NCBI GenBank assembly: GCA_037445085.1
Contig: JBBILG010000047.1
Span: 1 to 14,005, forward strand
Source of the DNA: JBBILG01 sp037445085
GTDB taxonomy: Bacteria > Pseudomonadota > Gammaproteobacteria > Burkholderiales > Methylophilaceae
DNA: 14,005 nucleotides
Reading direction: 5' to 3'
The position numbers and the translations under genes are program-made. This document shows, piece by piece, positions 7,081 to 14,005 of the stretch (its first letter is position 1; every line of letters starts with the position of its first letter). The notes beneath the pieces are model-generated. The model worked only from the letters and a program-made list of their open reading frames with translations, was not told the DNA's origin and did no database searches.

Positions 7081-8076
7081 TCAGACAAAGCTTTCCTCGC
7101 CCTTGCCGCCGAGCACGATCTGGCCCTCTTCGGCCAGGCGGCGCACGATCTTGAGGATTTCCTTCTGCTCCGCCTCGACTTCGCTCAGGCGCACCGGCCC
7201 CTTGGCCTCGAGATCGTCACGCAGCATTTCCGCGGCGCGCTGCGACATATTCTTGAAGATTTTCTCGCGCAGCTCCGGCGTGGCCCCCTTGAGGGCGACG
7301 ATGAGCGACTCGGACTGGATTTCGCGCAGCAGGAGTTGGATGCCGCGGTCGTCGATCTTGCCGATGTCCTCGAACACGAACATCTCGTCCTGGATGCGCT
7401 GCGCCAGTTCCTCGTCGAATTCGCGGATGCTGCCGATGACGGTGCCTTCGGCGGCACCGCCCATGAAATTGAGGATTTCGGCGGCGGTCTTGACGCCGCC
7501 CCGGGCCGACTTCTTGACGTGATCGGCACCGGAGAGCAGCTTGGTGAGCACGTCGTTGAGCTCGCGCAGGGCGTGCGGCTGCACGCCGTCCAGGGTGGCG
7601 ATGCGCAGCATGACGTCGTTGCGCTGGCGCTCGGGGAACTTGCCAAGGATTTCGCTGGCCTGGTCGTAGTCGAGATGCACCAGAATGGTGGCGATAATCT
7701 GCGGGTGCTCGTTCTTGATCAGCTCCGCCACCGAGGCGGCGTCCATCCACTTCAGGCTCTCGATGCCGCTGGTGTCGCCGCCTTGCAGGATGCGGTCGAT
7801 CAGGTTGGCCGCCTTGTCGCTGCCCAGCGCCTTGGTGAGTACCGCGCGGATGTAACCGTCGGAGCCCATGCCCAGTGTGGTGCGTTCTTCGGCTTCGGTA
7901 CGGAAGTCCCGCAACGAGGACTGGATCTGCTCGCGCGTGACGTTTTCCAGCGAGGCCATGGCCATGCCGATCTTCTGCACTTCCTTGGGGCCGAGGTACT
8001 TGAGCACCTCGGCCGCCTCCTCTTCGCCTATGCTCATCAGCAGGATGGCGCTTTTCAGTACCCCCTCGCCGCTCAT
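7081..8076 (-). CDS. fliG: FliG, flagellar rotor/motor switch protein
   Basis: FliG is the C-ring protein that binds FliF and interacts electrostatically with the MotA stator to make torque. The 331 residues are the standard length. The N-terminal FliF-binding domain is followed by the middle domain with EHPQ at 123-126 (FliM contact), the MFVF hinge motif at 232-235 and the C-terminal torque domain. The torque-helix charges are all present: K263, R280, D287, D288 and R296, each one position lower than the well-studied E. coli residues. The start ATG overlaps the fliF stop (ATGA), so the two partner proteins are translationally coupled. Confidence 0.99.
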   Translation of the reverse strand: MSGEGVLKSAILLMSIGEEEAAEVLKYLGPKEVQKIGMAMASLENVTREQIQSSLRDFRTEAEERTTLGMGSDGYIRAVLTKALGSDKAANLIDRILQGGDTSGIESLKWMDAASVAELIKNEHPQIIATILVHLDYDQASEILGKFPERQRNDVMLRIATLDGVQPHALRELNDVLTKLLSGADHVKKSARGGVKTAAEILNFMGGAAEGTVIGSIREFDEELAQRIQDEMFVFEDIGKIDDRGIQLLLREIQSESLIVALKGATPELREKIFKNMSQRAAEMLRDDLEAKGPVRLSEVEAEQKEILKIVRRLAEEGQIVLGGKGEESFV

Positions 8077-9740
8077 TCCTTGTTCACCCAGTCCTTGACC
8101 ACTTTGGCGACGATCCTGGGATCCTGTTTGGCCATGTCCTTGACCAGCTTGAGGTCTTCCTCGTAACTGTGGGGTCTGCCGCGCCCCAGCGTCACCATAT
8201 CACCCACCTCGCCCCCCAAGGCGGCCTCGCCTCCCGCCGCCTCGCCCGCCAGGGGGCCGCGCGCCGGCGCGCGGCCGCCGGCGGCGATCAGCTCGCGCAG
8301 CATGGGCTTGATCACGCCCAGCACCAGATAGGCGAGCAGGCCCGCGATGAGCAGATACTTGAGGACGTCCCGCGCCAGCGCCTGCATGGCCGCATCCTTC
8401 CACAGCGGCAGCGGCACCGCCTCGACCGTATCGCTGACATCGAAGGGCGCGTTGACCACGTTGAGGGTATCGCCGCGCGCCTGGTTGTAGCCCACCGCTT
8501 CGCGCACCAGGCTCTCGATGCGGGTGAGCTCCTCCCGGCTCAGCGGCTCGTAGCTCACCTTGCCGCGCCGGTCCCGCAGCGCTTTGTGGTTGACCACCAC
8601 CGCCACCGACAGGCGCTTGACCGTGCCCGCCGGCAGCTTGGTGTGACTGATGGTCCGGTCCAGCTCGTAGTTGGTGGTGGATTCGCGGCTCACCAGGCCG
8701 CCGGCAACAGTCGTGGCCTGCGCTGCCGCGGCGGGCTGGCCGCCGGCGGGGGCATTGATGGGTGCGGTGGCAGCGCCGGGCGGCTGGTTGGTCAGGGCGC
8801 CGGGCACCCCGGCGGCGGGCTGCCCGCCCTCGCCGACGGTTTCGGCGATCTGCTGGCTGCGGATGCTGGCCTGGTCCGGCGCCATGTTGGGGCGGAAGGT
8901 CTCCGCCGTCTGTTCCGTCCTGGAAAAATCGAGGTCGGCGGTCACCTGGGCGCGGATGTTGTTGGCGCCGGTGATGGGGGTGATGATGCTCTCGATGCGA
9001 CGCACGTAGTCCCGCTCCACCTGGCGCAGGTATTCGAGCTGGCTGGAATCGAGGCCGATCGCCATGCCCTTGTCCATGGCGGAAGTCAGCATGTTGCCGT
9101 TCTGGTCGAGCACGGTGACGTTGCCGGGTGTCATTTCCGGCACGCTGCTCGCCACCAGGTGCACGATGCCGGCCACCTGCGCCTTGTCCAGGGTGCGGCC
9201 AGGATAGAGGCTGACCAGCACCGAGGCCGAAGGCTTCTGTTCGTCGCGCACGAACACGGTCTTCTTGGGGATGGCCAGATGCACGCGCGCGGCCTGCACT
9301 GCGGAGATGGTGGAGATGGTGCGCGTGAGCTCGCCTTCCAGCGCACGCTGGTAATTGACGTTTTCCTGGAACTGGGTCACCCCGAGCTGCTGCGTATCCA
9401 TCAGTTCGAAGCCCACCGCGCCGCCCTTGGGCAGGCCTTGCGAGGCGAGCTTGAGGCGCGCCTCGTAGAGCAGGTCGGCGGGTACCATGATGGCTCCGCC
9501 GGCGCCGGTCTTGTAGGGGATGCCCTGCTGCTGCAGAGCCTCCAGCACCGCCCCGCCATCGCTGTCGGAAAGATTGCCGTACAGGACGCGGTAGGTGGGC
9601 GCCTGCGCCCACAGGACGGCGCCGACGATGACGGCGATCACCGCCGCCAGCGCGACCATCAGCCCCAGCTTGCGTTGCGGGGGCAGTCCGTTGAACCCGC
9701 GCGCCAGCGCGCTGAGTGTTTGCCCGGGTGCTTCGGCCAT
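8073..9740 (-). CDS. fliF: FliF, flagellar MS-ring protein
   Basis: FliF forms the membrane-embedded MS-ring on which the rotor and export gate assemble. The 555 residues have two membrane helices (about 25-45 and 460-478) flanking the periplasmic ring-building motifs: PTYRVLYGNLSDSDGGAVLE and the YscJ-like domain with ALEGELTRTISTISAVQAARVHLAIP (from ~133). A Gly/Pro/Ala-rich loop (~302-348) interrupts the second periplasmic domain, as is usual for FliF. The cytoplasmic tail ends LKLVKDMAKQDPRIVAKVVKDWVN (~530-553), the FliG-binding peptide. The ATG at 9740 has no clear Shine-Dalgarno sequence; the usual FliF length supports it. It lies 133 bp downstream of fliE and overlaps fliG by 4 bp. 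Confidence 0.98.
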   Translation of the reverse strand: MAEAPGQTLSALARGFNGLPPQRKLGLMVALAAVIAVIVGAVLWAQAPTYRVLYGNLSDSDGGAVLEALQQQGIPYKTGAGGAIMVPADLLYEARLKLASQGLPKGGAVGFELMDTQQLGVTQFQENVNYQRALEGELTRTISTISAVQAARVHLAIPKKTVFVRDEQKPSASVLVSLYPGRTLDKAQVAGIVHLVASSVPEMTPGNVTVLDQNGNMLTSAMDKGMAIGLDSSQLEYLRQVERDYVRRIESIITPITGANNIRAQVTADLDFSRTEQTAETFRPNMAPDQASIRSQQIAETVGEGGQPAAGVPGALTNQPPGAATAPINAPAGGQPAAAAQATTVAGGLVSRESTTNYELDRTISHTKLPAGTVKRLSVAVVVNHKALRDRRGKVSYEPLSREELTRIESLVREAVGYNQARGDTLNVVNAPFDVSDTVEAVPLPLWKDAAMQALARDVLKYLLIAGLLAYLVLGVIKPMLRELIAAGGRAPARGPLAGEAAGGEAALGGEVGDMVTLGRGRPHSYEEDLKLVKDMAKQDPRIVAKVVKDWVNKE

Positions 9741-9819
9741 AGGTCTAGTGGTCGCCCAATACCGTGATCAAGAATGGTAGCAATGGCCGACATTGTAAAG
9801 GAAAAAGCCGGGGAATTGC

Positions 9820-9834
9820 GCCGCCCGTGGCGGC
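9820..9834. other. Short hairpin in the fliE-fliF gap
   Basis: GCCGCC-3 nt-GGCGGC forms a perfect 6-bp stem about midway in the 133-bp fliE-fliF spacer (9741-9873). In the transcript it is followed by GCAATTCC rather than a T-run, so full termination is unlikely. It could mark an RNA-processing or partial attenuation site. A lone TACAAT on the minus strand nearer to fliF lacks a convincing -35 box. I see nothing else in this spacer. Confidence 0.35.
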
Positions 9835-9873
9835 ATACGCAGGCCGGATCCGCCCGCGGGATGGGCAGCAAGG

Positions 9874-10191
9874 CTACACCTGCATGTTCATGACGTCCTG
9901 GTAGGCCGCCACCAGCCTGTTGCGCACCTGCACCATGGTCTGGAAGGACAGGTTGGCCTTCTGCAGCGAGATCATCACGTCCTGGATGTTGGCCTCGGGC
10001 TGGCCGAGTTGGAAGGCCCGGACCATCTGGTTGGCCTCCTGCTGGACGGCGCTGACGCCTTCCACCGCCTGTTTCAGCATGCCGGCAAAATCTGCCGCCC
10101 CCGGCCCCGCCGCCGGCGCAGACTTGCCGGCCGCCGCGGCGGCGGTGGCGTTCAACTGGCTGAGCAGCTGATCGATGCCCTTGGTGTCCAT
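9874..10191 (-). CDS. fliE: FliE, hook-basal body adaptor protein
   Basis: FliE joins the MS-ring to the proximal rod and is the first rod-type substrate exported. The 105 residues are the normal size. They begin MDTKGIDQLLSQLNATA, continue through an Ala/Gly/Pro-rich stretch (~18-34) to the conserved helices DFAGMLKQAVEGVSAVQQEA and the family signature DVMISLQKANLSFQTMVQVR with NRLVAAYQDVMNMQV at the end. There is no obvious Shine-Dalgarno sequence before the ATG at 10191, but the N-terminus fits the family. It is first in the fliE-K block and sits behind a consensus sigma-54 promoter, so it is probably class III, under FleR control. Confidence 0.97.
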   Translation of the reverse strand: MDTKGIDQLLSQLNATAAAAAGKSAPAAGPGAADFAGMLKQAVEGVSAVQQEANQMVRAFQLGQPEANIQDVMISLQKANLSFQTMVQVRNRLVAAYQDVMNMQV

Positions 10192-10226
10192 GTGCGCGTA
10201 TGCCCGATGTTCCGGTGATTCCCGTG

Positions 10227-10232
10227 ATTATA
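10227..10232 (-). promoter_or_regulatory. Possible second (sigma-70) -10 box before fliE
   Basis: The minus strand has a perfect TATAAT 35 bp before the fliE ATG and downstream of the predicted sigma-54 transcription start. The best -35 candidate is weak (CTGCAA at 18 bp, three of six matches). A basal vegetative promoter is possible, but a chance AT-rich hexamer cannot be excluded. Confidence 0.3.
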
Positions 10233-10279
10233 GTACCGGCTGCGGAAAAATTGCAGCGTCCGCCGCCGCATGGACTTGC

Positions 10280-10295
10280 AGCAATCCGCGTGCCA
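10280..10295 (-). promoter_or_regulatory. Sigma-54 (RpoN) promoter driving fliE
   Basis: The minus strand reads TGGCACGCGGATTGCT, which matches the -24/-12 consensus TGGCACG-N4-TTGCW at every defined position. The GC of the -12 element puts the transcription start near 10269, about 78 nt before the fliE ATG. It starts 3 bp after the fleR stop codon, so the sigma-54 activator gene sits immediately upstream of its likely target promoter. Activator binding sites could lie in the fleR 3' end or in the leader; I could not identify one. Confidence 0.93.
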
Positions 10296-10298
10296 CTT

Positions 10299-11621
<1,323 letters not shown>

Positions 11622-11624
11622 GCC

Positions 11625-12788
11625 TCAGTTCCTGTTGAGGGGCAGACGCACGCAGAATTCGCTGCCCACGCCTGCGGTGGAGGAGGCAGCCACCTCGCCG
11701 CCGTGCATCTGCGCCACTTCGCGCACGATGGCAAGCCCCAGCCCGGTGCCGTCGGTGCGGGTGGTAAAAAACGGCTCGAACAGGCGCCGCTGCACTTCGG
11801 GAGGCATGCCCTTGCCGCTGTCGCCGACGCGGAACCGCAGCCACCCGGCACCGTCCGGCTCCGCCGCCAGCACCACCCGGCCGCCCGGCGCACAGGCCTG
11901 CATGGCGTTGGCGAGCAGGTTGAGCAGGGCGCCAGCCAGCGCCTCGCGACTTCCCAACAGGCCGGCCCCGCCGCTGCGGTCCTCCACGCCGAAGTGAAGG
12001 CCGTGCTGCTGCATCTGCGGTTCCATGACGTGCCGCACGTCGGCCAGCAGCGCCGCCACCGGCACCTCCTCCTGCACCGCCTTGCCGCCGCGCACGAAAA
12101 TCAGCATGTCCTTGATCAGCCGCTCCAAGCTGTTGAGGCGCGCCAGCGCCTTGTCGGCGAAGCGCTCGCGGTCGGCCGGCGCCAGCTCGCCGCGCAAGTG
12201 CGAAGTATAGAGCAGCGCCGCCGCCAGCGGCGTGCGCAACTGGTGCGCGAGGCTGGCCACCATCTCGCCCATGGAAGAGAGACGCTGATGGCGCTGCAAC
12301 TGCTCCTGCATGCGGTAGGCCTCGGTGACGTCCTGCAGCAGCAGGATTTCCCCTTCCTGCGCACCGATCCGGCTGGAGGAAATGGCCACCCGGCGGTCGC
12401 TCGCCGCTGCCAGCCACTCGCCCGGCACGCTGGTGGGGGCGAGCTCACGCCGGCACACCGCCGTCCACTCCTCGCCCGGCAAGGGGCCGGACAGCAGGGC
12501 GAGCGCCGCCGGATTGGCTTCAAGGACGCGCCCCTGGCCGTCCACCACCACCACCCCGCCCGGCAGCGCATCGAGCAGGCGCGCCAGGCGCTGCGACAGG
12601 CTCTCCTTTTCCTGGAGCTGGCGCCACAACTCGCCGTTCGCCACCGCCAGCTCGTAGGTGAGTTGTTCCACCTGCTTCTGCAGCTCCATGTAGGCACCGG
12701 CAAGCTGCTCCGATACTTGGTTGAACAGCAGGAACGCCTGCTGGAGCTCTTCCGGCGCGGAAGCGGGTGGTGTGGTCACGGGCTGCAT
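11625..12788 (-). CDS. fleS: FleS/FlrB-type cytoplasmic sensor histidine kinase
   Basis: FleS is the kinase partner of FleR. The 387 residues have no membrane segment, as expected for this cytosolic family. A helical N-terminal region (~12-70) precedes a PAS domain (~70-160, LLDALPGGVVVVDGQGRVLEANPAAL). The dimerisation helix carries the H-box ASLAHQLRTPL, with phosphoacceptor H182, and the HATPase domain carries the N-box NLLANAMQA (290-298), the DSGKG box (D323) and FEPFFTTRTDGTGLGLAIV. The chosen ATG at 12788 has no Shine-Dalgarno sequence. A short upstream ORF with a good one overlaps it, suggesting coupled translation. The signal sensed is unknown; in Pseudomonas and Vibrio the pair responds to assembly stage. 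Confidence 0.94.
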   Translation of the reverse strand: MQPVTTPPASAPEELQQAFLLFNQVSEQLAGAYMELQKQVEQLTYELAVANGELWRQLQEKESLSQRLARLLDALPGGVVVVDGQGRVLEANPAALALLSGPLPGEEWTAVCRRELAPTSVPGEWLAAASDRRVAISSSRIGAQEGEILLLQDVTEAYRMQEQLQRHQRLSSMGEMVASLAHQLRTPLAAALLYTSHLRGELAPADRERFADKALARLNSLERLIKDMLIFVRGGKAVQEEVPVAALLADVRHVMEPQMQQHGLHFGVEDRSGGAGLLGSREALAGALLNLLANAMQACAPGGRVVLAAEPDGAGWLRFRVGDSGKGMPPEVQRRLFEPFFTTRTDGTGLGLAIVREVAQMHGGEVAASSTAGVGSEFCVRLPLNRN

Positions 12789-12835
12789 GGTCGGCGGCAG
12801 GAGAGGCCGGCGAAGTTCGCCGCTACATTTTTCAT
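12776..12835 (-). CDS. Possible 19-residue leader peptide overlapping fleS
   Basis: A short ORF, MKNVAANFAGLSCRRPCSP, starts at an ATG (12835-12833) preceded by GGAGG with 4-nt spacing, the best ribosome-binding site in this intergenic region. Its TGA (12778-12776) lies just inside fleS, so the two frames overlap by 13 bp. Its role is not known from the sequence. The arrangement fits translational coupling, in which ribosomes ending the leader reinitiate at the SD-less fleS ATG. It could also be chance, and a TATACT at 12850-12845 would start RNA too late to include this GGAGG. Confidence 0.4.
   Translation of the reverse strand: MKNVAANFAGLSCRRPCSP
12808..12822. other. Small hairpin just upstream of fleS
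   Basis: CGGCGA-3 nt-TCGCCG gives a 6-bp stem 20 nt before the fleS start codon, inside the putative leader peptide ORF. It might hide or replace the fleS initiation region and so make translation of the leader matter; this is inference. Confidence 0.45.
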
Positions 12836-12844
12836 AAGGCCTCC

Positions 12845-12850
12845 AGTATA
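12845..12850 (-). promoter_or_regulatory. Candidate -10 box for fleSR
   Basis: TATACT on the minus strand matches TATAAT at five of six positions, 57 bp before the fleS ATG. The hexamer 17 bp upstream is GTTCCA, a poor -35 box, and lies inside the 16-bp box repeated on both sides of this intergenic region. A weak -35 overlapping a repeated motif would fit an activator-dependent promoter, but this is unproven. Confidence 0.4.
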
Positions 12851-12861
12851 GTGTCCGCCGG

Positions 12862-12994
12862 CCGGAATGGAACAGCCCCTGTCATGCAGGCTACGGGCTG
12901 GTGGAGCGAGGCCACTCCCCGGCAGGAGTGGGGAAGAAGGGCACCGCATGACAGCCTTGCGGCAGGACAACCATGCATGGTTGTACCATTCCGG
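12862..12994. repeat. Nested inverted-repeat element between fleS and cheV
   Basis: Three inverted repeats are nested one inside another. The outer pair is 12862-12877 (CCGGAATGGAACAGCC) with 12979-12994 (GGTTGTACCATTCCGG), 14 of 16 complementary and one mismatch a possible G-U pair. The middle pair is CTGTCATGC (12879-12887) with GCATGACAG (12946-12954), perfect. The inner pair is CCACTCC (12912-12918) with GGAGTGG (12925-12931), perfect with a 6-nt loop. Alternative stems exist, such as CAGCCC (12873-12878) with GGGCTG (12895-12900). It covers about half of the 249-bp fleS-cheV spacer. It could be a structured leader, a divergent operator region or a small repeat element. Confidence 0.75.
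12967..12984. promoter_or_regulatory. 18-bp perfect palindrome upstream of cheV
   Basis: ACAACCATGCATGGTTGT is identical on both strands. It covers the place where a -35 box would sit for the CATAAT at 12997-13002, which is typical of an operator for a dimeric regulator. It partly overlaps the outer arm of the nested inverted repeat. The regulator is unknown; I do not recognise the site. Confidence 0.6.
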
Positions 12995-12996
12995 TG

Positions 12997-13002
12997 CATA
13001 AT
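12997..13002 (+). promoter_or_regulatory. Candidate -10 box for cheV
   Basis: CATAAT matches TATAAT at five of six positions and would start transcription near 13009, giving a leader of about 29 nt before the cheV ATG. No good -35 box is present at 16-18 bp, where the palindrome lies, so any promoter here may need an activator. Confidence 0.4.
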
Positions 13003-13037
13003 TGACCTTAATTTCCGCAAATGAAAACCCCACGATC

Positions 13038-14000
13038 ATGTCGGAACTGCTGAAACGGATCGACGCACGCACCAAGCTGGCTGGATCGAACAAGCTGGAA
13101 ATGCTGCTGTTCTCGCTGGGCCGCGACCAGCGCACCGGCCGCGAGGAAACCTTCGGCATCAACGTATTCAAGGTGCGCGAGGTGATGCGCGTGCCGCCCA
13201 TCACCCATGCCCCCGACATGCCGCCTTCGGTGAAAGGCATGGTCAGCCTGCGCGGCAGCCTGGTGCCGGTGATCGACCTCATCGAGCACGTCGGCATCCA
13301 CAACGACACGCCGCCGCAGATCATGATCGTCACCGAATACAACGGCCACACCCAGGGCTTCCTGGTGGAAAGCGTGGACACCATCCTGCGGGTGGACTGG
13401 TCGGCCATGAAGGTGCCGCCGGAAATGCTCACCGCACAGATGGGCGGGCTCATCACCGCCGTCACCGAACTCAAGGACGGCCGCATCGTCATGATGATGG
13501 ACGTGGAGAAGATCCTCGCCGACACCACCAGCTACGCCGACGACATTTCCATCGCCGCCCTCGCCCCGCTCGGGCTTGGCGACAGGACCGTGTTCTTCGC
13601 TGACGATTCCACGGTGGCGCGCAGGCAGATCCAGCGCACTCTGGAGGCGCTCGGCATCCAGTACCTGTTTGCCACCAACGGCAAGGAGGCCTGGCAGGAA
13701 CTGCAGAAAATCGCCGCGCGTGCCGACGTGCTGCACCGGCCGGTCAAGGACTACATTCAGCTCATCCTCACCGACGTGGAGATGCCGGAGATGGACGGCT
13801 ACGTGCTCACCCGCCACATCAAGAGCGACGCGCGTTTCGCCGGCGTGCCGGTGCTGATGCACTCCTCGCTGTCCAGCTCGACCAACCAGCAGTTGGGCAA
13901 GTCGGTGGGGGTGGACGAATACGTGCCCAAGTTCGAACCGCACAAGCTGGCGGAGGTGCTGTCGCGCCTGCTGTCCGGCGGCGCACCGCACCGCCCCTGA
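13038..14000 (+). CDS. cheV: CheV, chemotaxis coupling protein (CheW-receiver fusion)
   Basis: CheV couples chemoreceptors to CheA like CheW and adds a receiver domain that takes phosphate from CheA, aiding adaptation. The 320 residues start SELLKRIDARTKLAGSNKLE, typical of CheV. The CheW domain (~15-165) contains VFKVREVMRVPPITHAPDMP and VKGMVSLRGSLVPVIDL. The receiver domain (~184-312) has the acidic pair D189-D190, phospho-acceptor D246 (LTDVEMPEMDG), S276 and K298. The ATG at 13038 is preferred over an in-frame TTG at 13002 because it gives the family N-terminus. No Shine-Dalgarno sequence is visible. It is transcribed away from fleSR. The stop is 5 bp from the window end, so its downstream partner is not seen. 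Confidence 0.96.
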   Translation: MSELLKRIDARTKLAGSNKLEMLLFSLGRDQRTGREETFGINVFKVREVMRVPPITHAPDMPPSVKGMVSLRGSLVPVIDLIEHVGIHNDTPPQIMIVTEYNGHTQGFLVESVDTILRVDWSAMKVPPEMLTAQMGGLITAVTELKDGRIVMMMDVEKILADTTSYADDISIAALAPLGLGDRTVFFADDSTVARRQIQRTLEALGIQYLFATNGKEAWQELQKIAARADVLHRPVKDYIQLILTDVEMPEMDGYVLTRHIKSDARFAGVPVLMHSSLSSSTNQQLGKSVGVDEYVPKFEPHKLAEVLSRLLSGGAPHRP

Positions 14001-14005
14001 ACCAT

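Noticed and set aside
9820..9834. Intrinsic terminator between fliE and fliF
   Set aside because: The hairpin is short and not followed by a T-run on the transcribed strand.
12862..12994. Miniature inverted-repeat transposable element
   Set aside because: The terminal repeats are suggestive, but I see no flanking target-site duplication and cannot check copy number, so I do not call it mobile.
12975..13001. Sigma-28 promoter for cheV
   Set aside because: GTGCATAA matches the GCCGATAA -10 box at only five of eight positions, and there is no TAAA at the expected -35 position.
13002..13037. TTG start for cheV
   Set aside because: It overlaps the candidate -10 box and adds residues not typical of CheV; the ATG at 13038 gives the family N-terminus.

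Overview
The window is one compact block of flagellar and motility genes from a high-GC proteobacterium. The fleS-fleR pair placed directly upstream of fliE, a consensus sigma-54 promoter in front of fliE, separate fliE-K and fliL-P blocks, and a CheW-receiver CheV all fit a polar-flagellum-type hierarchy of the Beta- or Gammaproteobacteria. A betaproteobacterium is my best guess, but this rests on gene order and protein character only, with no search behind it.

Layout, read on the minus strand from right to left: fleS (sensor kinase), fleR (sigma-54 activator), a sigma-54 promoter, fliE, fliF, fliG, fliH, fliI, fliJ, fliK, a terminator-like hairpin, an AT-rich promoter island, then fliL, fliM, fliN, fliO and fliP. 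The last runs off the left edge. cheV is the only plus-strand gene and diverges from fleS across a 249-bp intergenic region. There are no RNA genes, insertion sequences or CRISPR arrays, and no gene-free stretch longer than 300 bp.

How the genes work together: FleS should phosphorylate FleR, whose GAFTGA-bearing AAA+ domain can open sigma-54 promoters such as the one in front of fliE. The fliE-K unit supplies the MS-ring and rod adaptor (FliE, FliF), the rotor (FliG), the export ATPase complex (FliH, FliI, FliJ) and the hook-length ruler (FliK). The fliL-P unit supplies the stator-associated FliL, the C-ring proteins FliM and FliN, and the export-gate components FliO and FliP. CheV links receptors and CheA and carries a phosphorylatable receiver domain. 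Gene junctions are tight (ATGA or TGATG overlaps, 2-47 bp gaps), apart from the fliE-fliF, fleR-fliE, fliK-fliL and fleS-cheV gaps, which hold the regulatory signals.

The proteins form a standard, apparently intact flagellar set, and I see no new protein system. The unusual content is non-coding or structural. The fleS-cheV region holds nested inverted repeats, an 18-bp perfect palindrome and a 16-bp box repeated toward both divergent genes. A short leader ORF with its own ribosome-binding site overlaps the start of fleS, which lacks one. fliK carries an in-frame 195-bp tandem duplication. The fliL leader holds a strong GGCATGCC hairpin.
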